DNA of 64,000 nt, from NCBI RefSeq assembly GCF_043290135.1, contig NC_134701.1, forward strand, positions 34,561,501-34,625,500. The letters run 5' to 3'. The notes below the pieces were generated by a model. The model was not told where the DNA came from, did no database searches, and worked only from the letters and a program-made list of their open reading frames with translations. Positions 10,794-21,140 of the stretch are shown piece by piece. The position numbers and the translations under genes are program-made. This DNA is from Rhipicephalus microplus. Lineage: Eukaryota; Arthropoda; Arachnida; Ixodida; Ixodidae. Within the stretch, counting starts at the first letter, position 1, and each line of letters begins with the position of its first letter.

Positions 10794-11360
10794 GTGGAAA
10801 ACTTCTCAAAGATTGCGGAACCTCTTACAAAACTGACAAAAGACGACGTGCCCTTCACATGGGAAAGCGAACAACAGAAAGCTTTTGCTGAATTAAGAAA
10901 ACGACTACAGGGTTCACCAATACTTGCCCATTTTGATGAGACAGCCGACACTGAAGTCCATACTGATGCCAGCAATGTCGGCCTCGGCGCCATCCTTGTC
11001 CAGTGGCAAAATGGTCAAGAGAAAGTGTTAGCCTATGCCAGCCGCAAACTATCAAAAGCTGAGGCAAACTACTCTGCAACTGAAAAAGAGTGCCTCGCCG
11101 TTATCTGGGCAACAAACAATTTTCGATCCTACCTTTATGGTAGACCATTCAGAGCTGTCAGTGACCACCATGCTCTATGCTGGCTGGCAAATCTCAATGA
11201 CCCGTCAGGTCGACTAGCTAATGGAGCCTTAGGCTGCAGGAGTATGATATTACGGTCGTGTACAAATCAGGAAGGAAACACAGCGATGCCGACTGCCTGT
11301 CACGCTCTCCCGTCGATCCAAGTGTACCTGAAGAGGAAGACTTCCGTTTCTAGGCGTTGT
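10794..11360 (+). pseudogene. Gypsy-1 RNase H
   Basis: Directly after the stop at 10788: the connection region, then [39 protein letters not shown], and [13 protein letters not shown]. The D-E-D catalytic residues of RNase H are visible in these blocks. The frame becomes disrupted soon after SGRLANG. Confidence 0.85.
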
Positions 11361-11403
11361 CGACGGATTCGAAATTGCTCAACAACAACGAGAAGACCCG
11401 GAT

Positions 11404-12540
11404 TTGCTGGCGCTTATACAGCACCTACAGGGTCTCGACGTTCAAGTCCTTCGCATATTCTCCAGAGGGCTCTCCGCGTTCTGCCTTCAAGGAAGTGTCC
11501 TTTACAGGAGGAACTTCGAACCTAATGGTGAAACGTTTTTACTAGTCGTGCCCACAGCCATGCGAGCGGAAATTATGCACGCATGCCACGACGAGCCAAC
11601 ATCTGGACACATTGGTGTCAGCCGAACATTCGCCAGGATTCGCCTTAAATACTATTGGCCTAAGTTGCTCGCATCAGGGCAGCGCTACGTAAAAACTTGT
11701 CGTTAATGTCAGCGGCGCAAAACTCCACCCGTAAAACCAGCCGGCCTTCTCCGGCCAATAGACCCTCCAGATGCCCCATTTCAACAAGTCGGCATGGACT
11801 TCCTAGGACCTTTCTTGACATCGTGTGCAGGCAAGAAATAGATAGTCGTAGCCACAGACTATCGACCCGCTATGCTGAGACTGACTCTCTGTACAGTGCG
11901 ACAGCTGCCGAAGTCGCCAAGTTCTTTGTGAACAACATAGTGCTCAGACATGGTGCGCCCATCATCGTTATTACGAATCGGGGCACCGCATTTATGCAGA
12001 CCTAATGCTATGCCTGATGCGCATGACAAATACCGATCACAGAAGAACAACGGCGTATCACCCTCAGTCAAATGGCTTAAGCAAACGCTTCAACAGAACT
12101 CTGACCGACATGTTATCAATGTATGTCGATTTTGAACAAAAACAGCGGGATGAAATATTACCTTACGTAACATTCGCATATAATAGAGCCGTTCAAGAAA
12201 CAACCCACGTTGCCCCTTTCGAACTAGTATTCGGCCGAAGAGTGACCACCCCGCTGGATGCCATGTTACCACTACAGGACGAAAGCAGCTATCCACCTGA
12301 CTTAGATTACTTTTTGCAAAGAGCTTAAGAAGCACGGCAAATGGCAAGATACCGAATACGCCACCAACAGCACGTCGATTCTAGTCGGTACAACAAGCGA
12401 CGCAGTGACGCACTCTGCCATCCCGGTGACAAAGTGTGGATATGGATACCAGTGCGCCGCCGCGGACTCTCTGAAAAGCTTCTTTGCCGATACTTCGGCC
12501 CTTATGAAGTACTCAACCGTATCAGCAACGTCACTTAAGA
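11404..12540 (+). pseudogene. Gypsy-1 integrase (multiply frameshifted)
   Basis: The zinc-binding HHCC region begins HACHDEPTSGHIGVSRTFARIR and YYWPKLLASGQRYVKTC, then a stop. Further frames carry core pieces (VAKFFVNNIVLRHGAPIIVITNRGTAF, where the usual D is N) and, at 12005-12328, YHPQSNGLSKRFNRTLTDM (the usual TE is SK at this point). The C-terminal part with VWIWIPVRRRGLSEKLLCRYFGPY follows. Key catalytic residues are lost. Confidence 0.85.
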
Positions 12541-12708
12541 TGTCAGATCCGCTGGACACGTGAGTTCAAGATGCCGCAATCCCACGGAAGTGGTACACGT
12601 AGTCTGCAAGAAGCCCTATCATGACAGATCGTCGCAAAGCGAGTGAGAGTGCGCTTGTATCTTTTCACTGTCTTAAGCATCGGGACGATGCGTCTGAGGA
12701 GGGGGTAA

Positions 12709-12951
12709 TGCTGTGACAAGTTCGCCACGTTCAAGTAGCCCGCCACAATTATCGTGGCACCAGCACCAGCAAGACCCGGCTGGCATGTGCCACGCGTTCG
12801 TGCGCTCCAGCAACGACGAAGAGAAAGATAGTTGGATCTGTGCCACTCAGCTACTCGGACTTGACGACCATAGTCTTTAGAATCGTGGGCACAAGTTCGC
12901 CCTAATAAAGACGCTTGTTTTTTTTAACCTGTCTGCCTCAGCATCGCTACA
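12709..12951 (+). repeat. Gypsy-1 3' LTR
   Basis: 243 bp, tgctgtgacaag to gcatcgctaca, with aataaa at 12904-12909. It is preceded by the purine tract gaggagggggtaa (12697-12708) and followed by atat. Confidence 0.9.
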
Positions 12952-13027
12952 ATATTCAATGCAGATATTCGAAGCACATATTCGAAGCAAGCTTTGCACG
13001 TACATTACGCACGCTACGTGACATGAT

Positions 13028-13310
13028 TGTTACGGGGTCGTGACGTCGACGAAGGGAGTGGACTGTAGGTTGAAAATGACACTGTTTATCTGGCCGAACT
13101 TGTGGTTGGTGGATGAAAAGTTCGATTACAGCGATACACGCTGGCACTGATAGCAGCGAACAGAGTGTCGGCCGTCGATCAACTCACAAGTGGTGAAGTG
13201 CGCCCACATGTGCTGTGAAATATTCCAGTCTTATCGCTATCGGCCACGTAGGTTCTAGATTAGTCTGTAATATTCGCTTAGTGCACGTAATCTTAACAAA
13301 ATGATATACT
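13028..13310 (-). repeat. Probable 3' LTR remnant of a minus-strand LTR element
   Basis: Starts tgttacggggtcgtgacgtc. That is the inverted form of the LTR end of Gypsy-2 (cgtcacgaccccgtgaca), so it reads as the end of an LTR in minus orientation. The right boundary is approximate. It lies downstream (on the minus strand) of the gag-like sequence at 13802-14371. Confidence 0.45.
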
Positions 13311-13801
13311 ACAGGTTGGTCATGAAAGCCAGGAAGCGTGGCCTCTGTTTTAGGGTCGGATGGCATGCCCGTGGTCATCGGGGCAGCATGGGGGTTGTCC
13401 GTTTTCGAGGTTGGCACAGAAGGTGAGGGCTGTTCGACTATTGACGCAGCTGTCACATGTTTTTCGGTCGTAATAGGGTCACCGCGGATGTTCCGCCGTA
13501 GGACGCTACGGGCAAGAACTTCAGCTGCGGCAGACGTTGAGGTACATGGTAGTCACTGCTGGCAAGACGCACAGAGCGTTAAGGTCAATAGAGAGTCGCC
13601 TGCGAACATCGTCGACGGTGATGCCTCCAGGATCCGGGGACGAATAACGGACGTGGAGATGTCCGTGGGTGTGGCAGGTTCCAGGGCGTGCGGCGAGGTA
13701 GCCATCATGAAGCCTGACGTGCCTTCATTGCCTCGGGCGGAGGAGGTCGAGGAAGACGTGCAGGTGACAGGCACGTGCGACGAACCTGCGTTCGCGGGCT
13801 C

Positions 13802-14371
13802 CTAGGAGACACACCGCACGGCGGTGAGGCCAGTCGAAGTAGAACCGTCTTCTTCTTCGTCGTCGTGGTCAGCTGCAGGATTGGGTGTTCCTGCAACCGG
13901 ATATGAGGTAGGATGAGTCGTAGCCGGAGTGGTGAGGTTGTGGTCAATGGAGGGTTCCGTGCCGGTTGGTAGCGCGCGTTGCGACGCAGTGGCAACCCCA
14001 AAGTCGCAGGACCCCGGAAGCGGGTGGTATGTGAGGCCGTAGCAGGCAAGCAGCGCAGTGCAGAGGACGTCATATGGCTGCGGGCTCGTGCATGATGTGG
14101 CAGCACGATGGCGAAACTCAACCGGCAGCGCGTCGAGCAAGATGGCGTGCATACGTGGCTGGTCCGCGATGCCATTCACAGCGCGAACAGCGTCCAGCCG
14201 CATGAGCCATGCGTAGGCTAAGGCCGGGTGGAACAGCGGCACTAGTGCGCAAAGTGGCGGAAGCATGGCAGCCGGTAGCTCGTCGAAGGTCGTGTCTTTC
14301 GGGTCACCACTGTAGCGAACGAGGGTAGAGATGTGAGATGACGTCAAAGGCGGCCTATGTGGCCGTCCCAA
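13802..14371 (-). pseudogene. Gag-like ORF (189 residues), remnant
   Basis: Contains FDELPAAMLPPLCALVPLF, HPALAYAWLMRLDAVRAV and MHAILLDALPVEFRHRA, then a low-complexity, Pro/Thr/Asp-rich tail. The spacing resembles the retrotransposon gag block in which 'LPPF..DP..W...LEA.F' is followed by 'V...LP..V..EV.D', known from arthropod Gypsy elements. It is diverged and lacks a zinc knuckle. Proline-rich open frames continue to 13184 on the same strand but in other frames. It could instead be a domesticated gag or a chance frame. Confidence 0.4.
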
Positions 14372-14898
14372 TCTCGCTACTCTATTTCAGGCCTCAAGCG
14401 GAGTCGCGGCGGCTACCGGCGTCCGACACTCCAGGCGCTTGAGCTCTCGTTCTGTTCTCTCGCGCAGCTCGAGCTAGGCATGAGCTGCGCGAGGGTGGCG
14501 GCGTGGTGGCTTGAAATGATGATGATGATGATGAATGGAAATGATGACGCTACATCAACTGCCAACTTCCTGGTCATCCACAAGCTAACAAGTGTGCCAC
14601 CTCTCCGAGAAGCGACCGAATGGAAGTCATCGACCTTAAATAGCCAAGGAGAGTCGAGTGAGATTCCAATCGAGAAGGACGTGTGTTTTTGCGCTCCCGT
14701 CCTCACCCTTATCCTCGCTCCTCTTTTAAAGGCTACCAATGGCGCCTTAGAGAAATAACCGAAAAGAAAACACCACAGCAGAACTCCGTCGTGGCAGCCT
14801 CGGCATCGCTATCAGTGCCAACCCAGCAGCAGCAGGGTCAATGCAAGTCTGCATGCTCTAAAAAGAAAACCCAGCCTCAATAGAACAGCAGCCATTAC
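14372..14898. other. No recognised gene; short (atg)n tract
   Basis: GC-rich sequence with a near-palindrome cgcgcagctcgagctaggcatgagctgcgcg around 14460-14490 (arms agctcg.. / ..gagct) and a gatgatgatgatgatga tract at 14516-14534. No supportable feature otherwise. Confidence 0.4.
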
Positions 14899-15450
14899 AT
14901 GCCACCCTCTCCCCAGCTTCGAGTGAAGCGAATGTGCAAACGGGACCTTTCTATTCTCCTGCCGTGGACATCGCTTCCTGCAAGAGATACCCTCCTAGCA
15001 GCACCAACCCCTCCTCTCGCCTCTCCACCACCACGGTTGCCGAGATATCAGTGCCCACCACCAGTGCGCGTGTGCCTTCAAGCACATCTCCGTGCACTCA
15101 AGGTCCCAACATTTTTGGCTACCTACTTCCGAGTGAACGTGCGGCCACCACCACCTATCAGCCCGTTGGTAGAAGGGCAACTTCCTGGCTGCATCGAGGG
15201 ATTTAATCGCCGCCTTCCTCTCGAGGTTCCCAGCCGCCCAGCGTGGGGGGGTGATTTTGTGATTTTTAGGCGTGACCTGGTTGCGGTTGACACCCACCCC
15301 ACTACCAATCTGACCACCCTGTTTCAGAACGGGGCGATCTGCACGATCCAGGTACGGGACAAGCATCTGGACCTGAACACCAGCGTTGGCGTGGTTTTTG
15401 CGGTAGACCAGACGATGCTTTTCGTGGGCGTCGTCGACAACATTGTGTAG
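14899..15450 (+). CDS. Hypothetical ORF, proline-rich, unassigned
   Basis: An open frame of 183 residues. The first 70 are Pro/Leu-rich; the C-terminal half is more protein-like (GDFVIFRRDLVAVDTHPTT, then LDLNTSVGVVFAVDQTMLFVGVVDNIV). An antisense frame of 190 residues overlaps it almost fully, so GC-rich composition may create both. No domain was recognised. It may be part of a transposon gag or ORF1, but I cannot support that. Confidence 0.2.
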   Translation: MPPSPQLRVKRMCKRDLSILLPWTSLPARDTLLAAPTPPLASPPPRLPRYQCPPPVRVCLQAHLRALKVPTFLATYFRVNVRPPPPISPLVEGQLPGCIEGFNRRLPLEVPSRPAWGGDFVIFRRDLVAVDTHPTTNLTTLFQNGAICTIQVRDKHLDLNTSVGVVFAVDQTMLFVGVVDNIV

Positions 15451-16989
15451 TAAAACTTCAGGGTTGTTTAAGCTAGACACATCTGAAGACCGTCGAGACG
15501 AAGAAGTGTGGGAGCGATTCCGCACAGGTGAGCGATGACAAGTCAACACGATCATTTCGGGGAGCACACATAGGGAGTTTGTTTATCTAACACAACTTAA
15601 GTTTACAAAATGCTCTAAGTCACAAGTTTAAAACATGGAAAATGATGGCATACCTTTCGGCTGGCATTACTGGTCTCTAGTGGTGAGATGCGCTGTTGAC
15701 CCCGAGTCCACTCACCCCAAAATGGGCCCAAGTCACTGCTTAAAAAGAGTTTTCAAGCATCCACAGTGGCGCAGATCGTGTGCAAAACCTATTATACGGA
15801 TCAATCAGGCAAGCTGAGGATAACCAATCACAACATGAGTTTTCATGGTCGCGTGAATCCTTCCACGCAACAAAATTGTAGCAGCTTCTTGAAATGGGCA
15901 CATTTTCTAAAACAGCCTTGACGCGCTAACAAATGCTCAAATTTCGTTCCCCGTTTGCCCCGGAGAACCCAAGCGGCGCCTCGCTCGTTTGGGGCGGTGG
16001 TGGTAGTGGTTAGAAGAGGAGAAAGGCAACTAATTTCTACAGCTAGGTCGGGAGCATGGCGCAGTGCCTCAGGTGGTTTGGTGCGTGGGGCGCACAGTGA
16101 CCGACCGGATGCAGCTTTTTCTCCTCAGACTCTCATTCTTCCTCAAGGCTCCCTCCTCGAGAAAAATTGTTAAATAGCACCTCTAATAAGAGCATCTGGC
16201 AAAGAAAGAAATCCAGCTGTAGCTGAAAAAGAAAAAAAGTTTTCCGCAAGACATTGCCTTCGCGACACCTCCCCCTACAAAAAATAGTGACCCACTCGTT
16301 TCATATAGAAAACGCGAAAACAAAAAAAATCTAAAAGTTTTGCACCCAACAAGCTTGCGAGGTGCTCATTTAGAGATGCCTATACATGCGTCCAAAAAGT
16401 GAAAGGCTTAAAACAATTACGTATCTAAAACCACAGATGAAAAACCAAAATTATCGCGAAACAGAAATAAAGGCAGTTCACTCGTCGATACTGTAATACA
16501 ACTCAGTGTCCGTGTCGTAAGCGCCGACATTCTGTTGCGCGTTGTTACTACTTCAAAATGTCTTCCAGTCGGTGTAAAGTTCAATGTCAGTGTCGGAGCC
16601 TTCGCGCTGTTGTATTGGAACACTGGCCTCTGTTCCGCGCACATCATGTCGCAAACGGAGTTCTTGACTCACTTGCGAACCGCACTCACGCACAAGACTT
16701 GGATGCATTTACGGTTCATCACTGTTCGCACTGCTCTCGCGCACGTGAACACCTCGATGTTGTTCGCGGATATCACTCCGCGAACGACATCGCGGAGTGA
16801 TATCCACACATGCACACATCACCACATCATCCGCACATGCGCACATCAACTTGCGCACATCACCACTTCGATCGTGCACCTTGCGATTATCCCCATATTC
16901 ACGATCGGCGTCGTCGGCATCAGAAGAAGATCGAACGTAAGAGGGCTTTGGACGCTTAACATTGACAACGTTATGTTTTTGCTGATCTT
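15451..16989. other. No recognised gene; perfect palindrome at 16768-16805
   Basis: Mostly unassigned AT-rich DNA. At 16768-16782 and 16791-16805 there is an exact 15-bp inverted repeat (ggatatcactccgcg) with an 8-base spacer. It is followed by degenerate (cacacatgca)-type short repeats to about 16870. The long open frames here have unusual repeated composition and no domains. Confidence 0.5.
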
Positions 16990-17358
16990 GTTGTAACATC
17001 TTCCAGATGTTTTCGCCTACGCAGCACAGAAGAGGATAAGGTTTGCGGTCGCTGCAATAAAGCGGTGTCTTTCTCTTTGTTTGAGGGGGAGTCCACACGT
17101 ACAGCAAGTCGCTCTCGCGATAGAGGTCACTGCGTCGTTTGGTTTCTAGGCCTTGTTTTTCGCTTGCTGGTTTTTTTTTTCGTTTATTTTTTCGGGCTTT
17201 GTTGAGCCGGTGCGGCACAGTCTCGTTCTCGCATTGAGAGTGGCGGCTCACGTCAATGAGCAAAAGTGGTTTCCTGCCGTGCAAAGAGGAAAACTGAGGG
17301 AGGCCGGGTTCGGCTTTTGTCTTCTGGCACTCCGGGCAGAACGCTATGTAGTTGCGTA
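16990..17358 (-). pseudogene. Gypsy integrase fragment (downstream half of split host element)
   Basis: On the minus strand, RNYIAFCPECQKTKAEPGLPQF gives the C-x2-C half of the integrase HHCC zinc domain. The rest degenerates to KARKNKRKKKPASEKQG. It is the direct continuation of the sequence at 21141-21416, from which it is separated by the Tc1 element. The lower boundary is approximate. Confidence 0.7.
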
Positions 17359-17564
17359 CAGTCGAGTGCATAATTTTAGAGACCACGGGAGCGCGTGCCG
17401 AGGCGCGTCGCTGTGCTTTCTGGCGGCTGCGCGGCTCTGTCTGGGAGCGCGTACTGCGCACGCTCGTCCCATATCACCCGGCAGCCTGCCCTTTCGCTCG
17501 TTTCAACGGCGCGCATCTCGAAACAATGTAGACGGGGCAAGGTGTCACTTCTGTAGTCGCTGTG
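17359..17564 (+). repeat. Tc1 element left TIR
   Basis: 206 bp, inverted match to 20935-21140 over its full length, with roughly 10-15% mismatches by eye (not computed). The first 27 bases (to ttagagacca) are identical. Confidence 0.9.
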
Positions 17565-17884
17565 AAGACAATGGAAAAAGCCGAGCGCTAATGTGAAGAC
17601 AGCACATCATTTGCGGGTTTCGGCGTGCTGCACATAGTGCACGTTACTCCTAGGCGATCCGCGGCGTGATCACATTTTGAATGTCGAGTTAGTCAATCAA
17701 TAAGCTCAGCCAGCAGTGTTGCCTTTTGCGCTCTCGTTTGCCGAACTAACGCACGTAGTAATACTAGATCCAAATATCATGTGTCTATGAACATGCATGA
17801 AACCACCAAATGTCCAACAGCTATTGAAAAGAGCCGAGGAAGAAAGATGAAAACAAACTCGGTTTATTAAGGATAAATCTTTAT

Positions 17885-18040
17885 TAAGGCCGCTGCGGTG
17901 GTGCAGTGGTTTTGATGCTCGGCTGCTGACCAGAAAGACGTATCTTCAAGTCTAGTCGCGCATGCCATATTTCGATAGAGGAGAGATACTTGAAACTAGT
18001 ACACTGAGTGGACGTTAAAAAACCCCGAATGAGCAAACAT
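17885..18040 (+). mobile_element. Diverged tRNA-derived SINE inside the Tc1 element
   Basis: The head ggccgctgcggtggtgcagtgg and gctcggctgctgacc match the Ruka-type tRNA-like region; gacgttaaaaaaccccg matches the conserved body. The rest is strongly diverged, so this is an old copy. Confidence 0.6.
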
Positions 18041-19009
18041 TCCCAAGACGTTACTTTGGTGGAGCTCAATGTGAAATCTACATTATAAAATGTATTTCTC
18101 TTCCTATATTGTGGTTCTCTCACGTCTAGAGCCCGCACTTATCATTGGTCGGAGTCGAGTTTCGACTCAAGAGTTTCTAGGATTCGAATTTCAGATATTC
18201 ATGTGTCGTCTTCTACTACTCAAACCATAAACCCCGATTGAAGTCAACTCATTAATTGGATGCATTATAGTATATTAAGACAAAAAAGCGTGAATTAATG
18301 CGGATTGATATGTGCAAGGGCTGTCATAGGATTTGGCTTTTGTGTTTTTTCGTATTTGGGGGTATCTGGGAATGTTTTTTCCGGAAACCAGAGAAAATTA
18401 CGAAAGTTCAAAGGGGCGTCATCGCTTTCAGCATTTCAATAGAACTCTACCCATGACACATGCACGGAACATTCTCGAACGTGAAGTAGTCGGGAATTGA
18501 GACTGCCTCCATTAACATCCGTCACTCGAGCATCAACGTGTATTCTGGTATTCTGGTCACGTTAATTTTTAAAATACTGCAGTGAATTACAGGCGGGCAC
18601 ATTTCAGTTCAAAGTGTTCAAATGCTGGAGGCCCCACAAGGAAACAAAAGTTAATTCGTTAAGCTGTTCAACCAAATACCTCACACGGCGGCACACCGCT
18701 CCTTTTGTACACATTACTCACTGCGTGGAAATGCGATTCTTTATTATAACTCTCTCAGAAAAATTAGGAACTCAGAAGGTTCACGCGTGCTTGCGACGAA
18801 AGCGCAGTACCATTTTGTCATGTTTGTCAATTCTTTGCCTTGTTTCGTAGTCTTTCGAGCTTGGTGACGATAAGAAACTATCTCGTACAGCAAATGTTGA
18901 ATGGCAGCAAATCGCGGCACAGCCCAGCTATTAGACAGGTATTGAACAGTGCCATTCTCGAAAGAATATAAGATCGGGGGTTTCAAGGCCCCCACATTCG
19001 TCTTCAAAA

Positions 19010-19493
19010 ATGTCGCCACGAGTACCAGCTGATGGAAGGACACGCATCGTAGAGTTAAGCATCCAAGGCTTTTCTCAGCGGGTCATCCGCCGGCTCCTTG
19101 AAAGGTCGAGAAATGCGGTGAGTCGTGCCATCCAAGCGTACCGACAAACAGGGGGGATCAGTGACAGAGACCGTGCTGGAAGGTCAAGATGCACAGATGA
19201 CGAAATGGACAGGCTAATTATCGCCGCCGTAGTAGCTGATCCCCATATAACAGCGAAAGGCATAAAAGATGCATTGCGTCTCAACGCATCCGTCTGGACT
19301 ATCCGTCCAGACGGATGCGTTGGGGTTGGCTGAAGCAGAGCTTGCCAACTGCGTCGCGGCCTTGAAGCCCCACATCACGGACAGGCAAAGATCCATGCGA
19401 CTGCAGTTTGTGCATTCTGTGCAGAAATGGGGAGTGGGGAGAAATCGTGTTCAGCGATGAATCAACGTTTTCAAGTCACTGGGATCAGGAACG
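19010..19493 (+). pseudogene. Tc1 transposase, exon-1 part
   Basis: The N-terminal helix-turn-helix pair: MSPRVPADGRTRIVELSIQGF, VIRRLLERSRNAVSRAIQAY, DRDRAGRSRCTDDEMDRLI. This is the usual DNA-binding half. At 19282-19322 a 17-bp perfect palindrome shifts the frame. The sequence then resumes in other frames: LAEAELANCVAALKPHITDRQRSMRLQFVHSVQKW, then IVFSDESTFSSHWDQER, the last holding the first catalytic aspartate. It ends at a consensus donor, gtgagt. Confidence 0.82.
19282..19322. repeat. Perfect 17-bp fold-back inside the transposase
   Basis: Arms 19282-19298 and 19306-19322 (caacgcatccgtctgga and its exact inverse) with a 7-base spacer. In the family this region should encode a continuous TIRRRL-type helix. 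Here the frame is lost after NASVWTIR, so the inverted copy looks like the inactivating mutation. Confidence 0.85.
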
Positions 19494-20044
19494 GTGAGTA
19501 TGGCGTCTAACGAACTTGCGGTAACATTTGCGATTTGTCTTCTACATTAATGTCATCCTTGTACTATTTACCATTGAATGTGTAGAAAGAGTAGTACACA
19601 GGGTAAGTAACCGCAGCTGGTAAAAATCAATGGCAGGTCACCCGCTACAGTGCGCCTTACTTACGTTATGGTTACGGCAAGTAAAGCCCAGCACTTTATT
19701 GTCTTCGGACTTGCTGTAGAACGTTGCTTAGCCTTGATTCTCTTTAGGCTGTGTTACTTCTTATCTTGAGCAGCTCGGCAAATTTAAGCACCTTAGCCAA
19801 TGTTTGTATATTGTACCTAATTACCTTAGAAAAATACAGTTGAGTTTGCGGGGCCTTCTGGAGCGCACATAGGGTGCCTTACTAACATGTCGAATATTTC
19901 GCACCATCTTGGCGATCTCGCATAATCAAAATTTCATTATATGGATCTTCAAGTAAGACCAAATTGTTCGGGGATAAAGTGACTATGTGCCATTGTCGTT
20001 CTTATAAATCCGCGTAACCAATCCAGCATTTCCTTCCTCGCCAG
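19494..20044 (+). other. Probable spliceosomal intron in the Tc1 transposase
   Basis: The donor is aacg|gtgagt at 19494; the acceptor is tttccttcctcgccag ending at 20044. Removing these 551 bases restores phase: gaa cg + g tat tcg, joining WDQER to YSPNYTQSVFASGRW as in relatives. The interval is AT-rich and has stops in all frames. An unrelated insertion would be unlikely to have both consensus sites at the exact in-frame points. Confidence 0.65.
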
Positions 20045-20559
20045 GTATTCGCCTAACTACACGCAGTCGGTCTTTGCCAGTGGCCGATGGTCTTCTGTGT
20101 GTCTGGGCCACCATGACCAGGGAAGGACTTGGACCACTGGTTCTTATCGATGGGAACCTTTCATCCTCCACGTACTCCCTTATAATAGAGAGAGAATCGC
20201 TTCCTCATGCCTTGAATGGGCCATTCAAGGATGGTTGTTTCGTGTACCAGCTTGACAGGAGCCCGATTCACACTACTCGCAGTGTGCAATCTTCGCTTGA
20301 GGGCCTTGCTGTTCGCACATTGGAATGGCCACCTGTACGAATTGACCTGAATCCCATTGAAAATGTCTGGGGTCTCGTGAAACGCCAACTTGGGGCGCGG
20401 AATCTTGCAAGTTCAACGAAGGAGACCTTATTCCCGGCCATACAGGAGGAGTGGGAAGCACTTCGTTCACGCCCCGAGACCGTGGCCGCGCTTTACAATT
20501 CGATGACATCTCGTGTGGCGCAAGTGATTGCCACCAATGGGCATTTGATTCAATACTGA
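20045..20559 (+). pseudogene. Tc1 transposase, exon-2 part
   Basis: After a 1-base frame change near 20095 the frame runs to a stop at 20559 with LGPLVLIDGNLSSSTYS, QLDRSPIHTT (second catalytic aspartate) and RIDLNPIENVWGLVKRQLG (catalytic glutamate). Thirty-four residues separate that aspartate from the glutamate, the DD34E spacing of the Tc1 group. A polyadenylation-type signal, aataaac, lies near 20622. Confidence 0.85.
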
Positions 20560-20934
20560 AAGTAGTGATCTTTTCTCGATATCAATTATAGCTATCGTTT
20601 TCTTTTTTTCTGGCTTATAGGAATAAACTGTTTATTTATCGAGTTTCCTGGCTATTCACTCTGGACGCGCGATATTCAGTGGTTTTTTGCACACCACTGC
20701 ACGCGCGATATTCGCACCAAGAAATGGAGCTGGCATAACGTCTCCGAAACAGAGCACAAAATTTATCACTCCAAGATGAGCATATCATGCAACTCCGTTT
20801 AAGAAAAGCTGAGAAACTGCATGTTTTTTGCGCTGCATCAAGGAAGAAAGCCTATTGCATGGCGCGCTCGAGCCATGCTATTACATCAGAGGCATTTTCG
20901 TCACAATATTATCGCTCGGGAGTACCGGTGCTTG

Positions 20935-21140
20935 CACAGCGACTGCAGAAGTGGCACCTAGCGCCGTCCGCATCGTTGTGAGATGCGCGCCGTTGAAACG
21001 AGCGAAAGGGCAGGCTGCGAAATGATATGGGACGAGCGTGCGCAGTACGCGCTCCCGGACAGAGCCATGCAGCCACCAGAAGGCGCAGTAACGCGCCTCG
21101 GCACGCGCTCCCTTGGTCTCTAAAATTATGCACTCGACTG
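20935..21140 (-). repeat. Tc1 element right TIR
   Basis: Inverted partner of 17359-17564, ending ..attatgcactcgactg followed by TA. Confidence 0.9.

Larger units (their letters stand above)
7013..12951 (+). mobile_element. Gypsy-1: decayed Ty3/Gypsy LTR retrotransposon
   Basis: Complete structure but inactive: 5' LTR 7013-7435, primer-binding-type sequence tggtggagttactggg just after it, gag, zinc knuckle, protease, RT, RNase H, integrase, purine tract gaggagggggtaa, and 3' LTR 12709-12951. The 4-bp duplication atat flanks it (7009-7012 and 12952-12955). The domain order gag-PR-RT-RH-IN is the ordinary Gypsy order. Stops and frameshifts interrupt every domain. Two later insertions lie inside: a short element in the 5' LTR (7152-7333) and a SINE between protease and RT (9344-9564). 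Confidence 0.93.
17359..21140 (+). mobile_element. Tc1-type DNA transposon with 206-bp terminal inverted repeats
   Basis: A 3,782-bp unit bounded by inverted repeats 17359-17564 and 20935-21140, both starting cagtcgagtgcataatttta inward from the ends, and flanked by the dinucleotide TA (17357-17358 and 21141-21142), the Tc1/mariner target. It carries a DD34E transposase (19010-20559, +). The left interior has about 1.4 kb of non-coding sequence including a diverged SINE. It lies in the integrase coding region of a minus-strand Gypsy relic: the reading frame is YFWPDMLAHV before it and RNYIAFCPEC after it. It is also possible that the transposase belongs to a smaller nested element, but no inner TIR was seen. 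Confidence 0.87.

Noticed and set aside
13338..13805. 155-residue plus-strand ORF
   Set aside because: Antisense to the proline-rich gag-like frames, with no recognisable domain; more likely a shadow.
14995..15567. Minus-strand 190-residue ORF
   Set aside because: Antisense to the proline-rich frame 14899-15450; Trp-rich composition is typical of a shadow of CCN codons.
16709..17461. Open frame of 250 residues on the minus strand as a novel gene
   Set aside because: It is a chimera: its start reads through the Tc1 left TIR, its middle is a Gypsy CPECQ zinc-finger fragment, and the rest is repeat-rich sequence.
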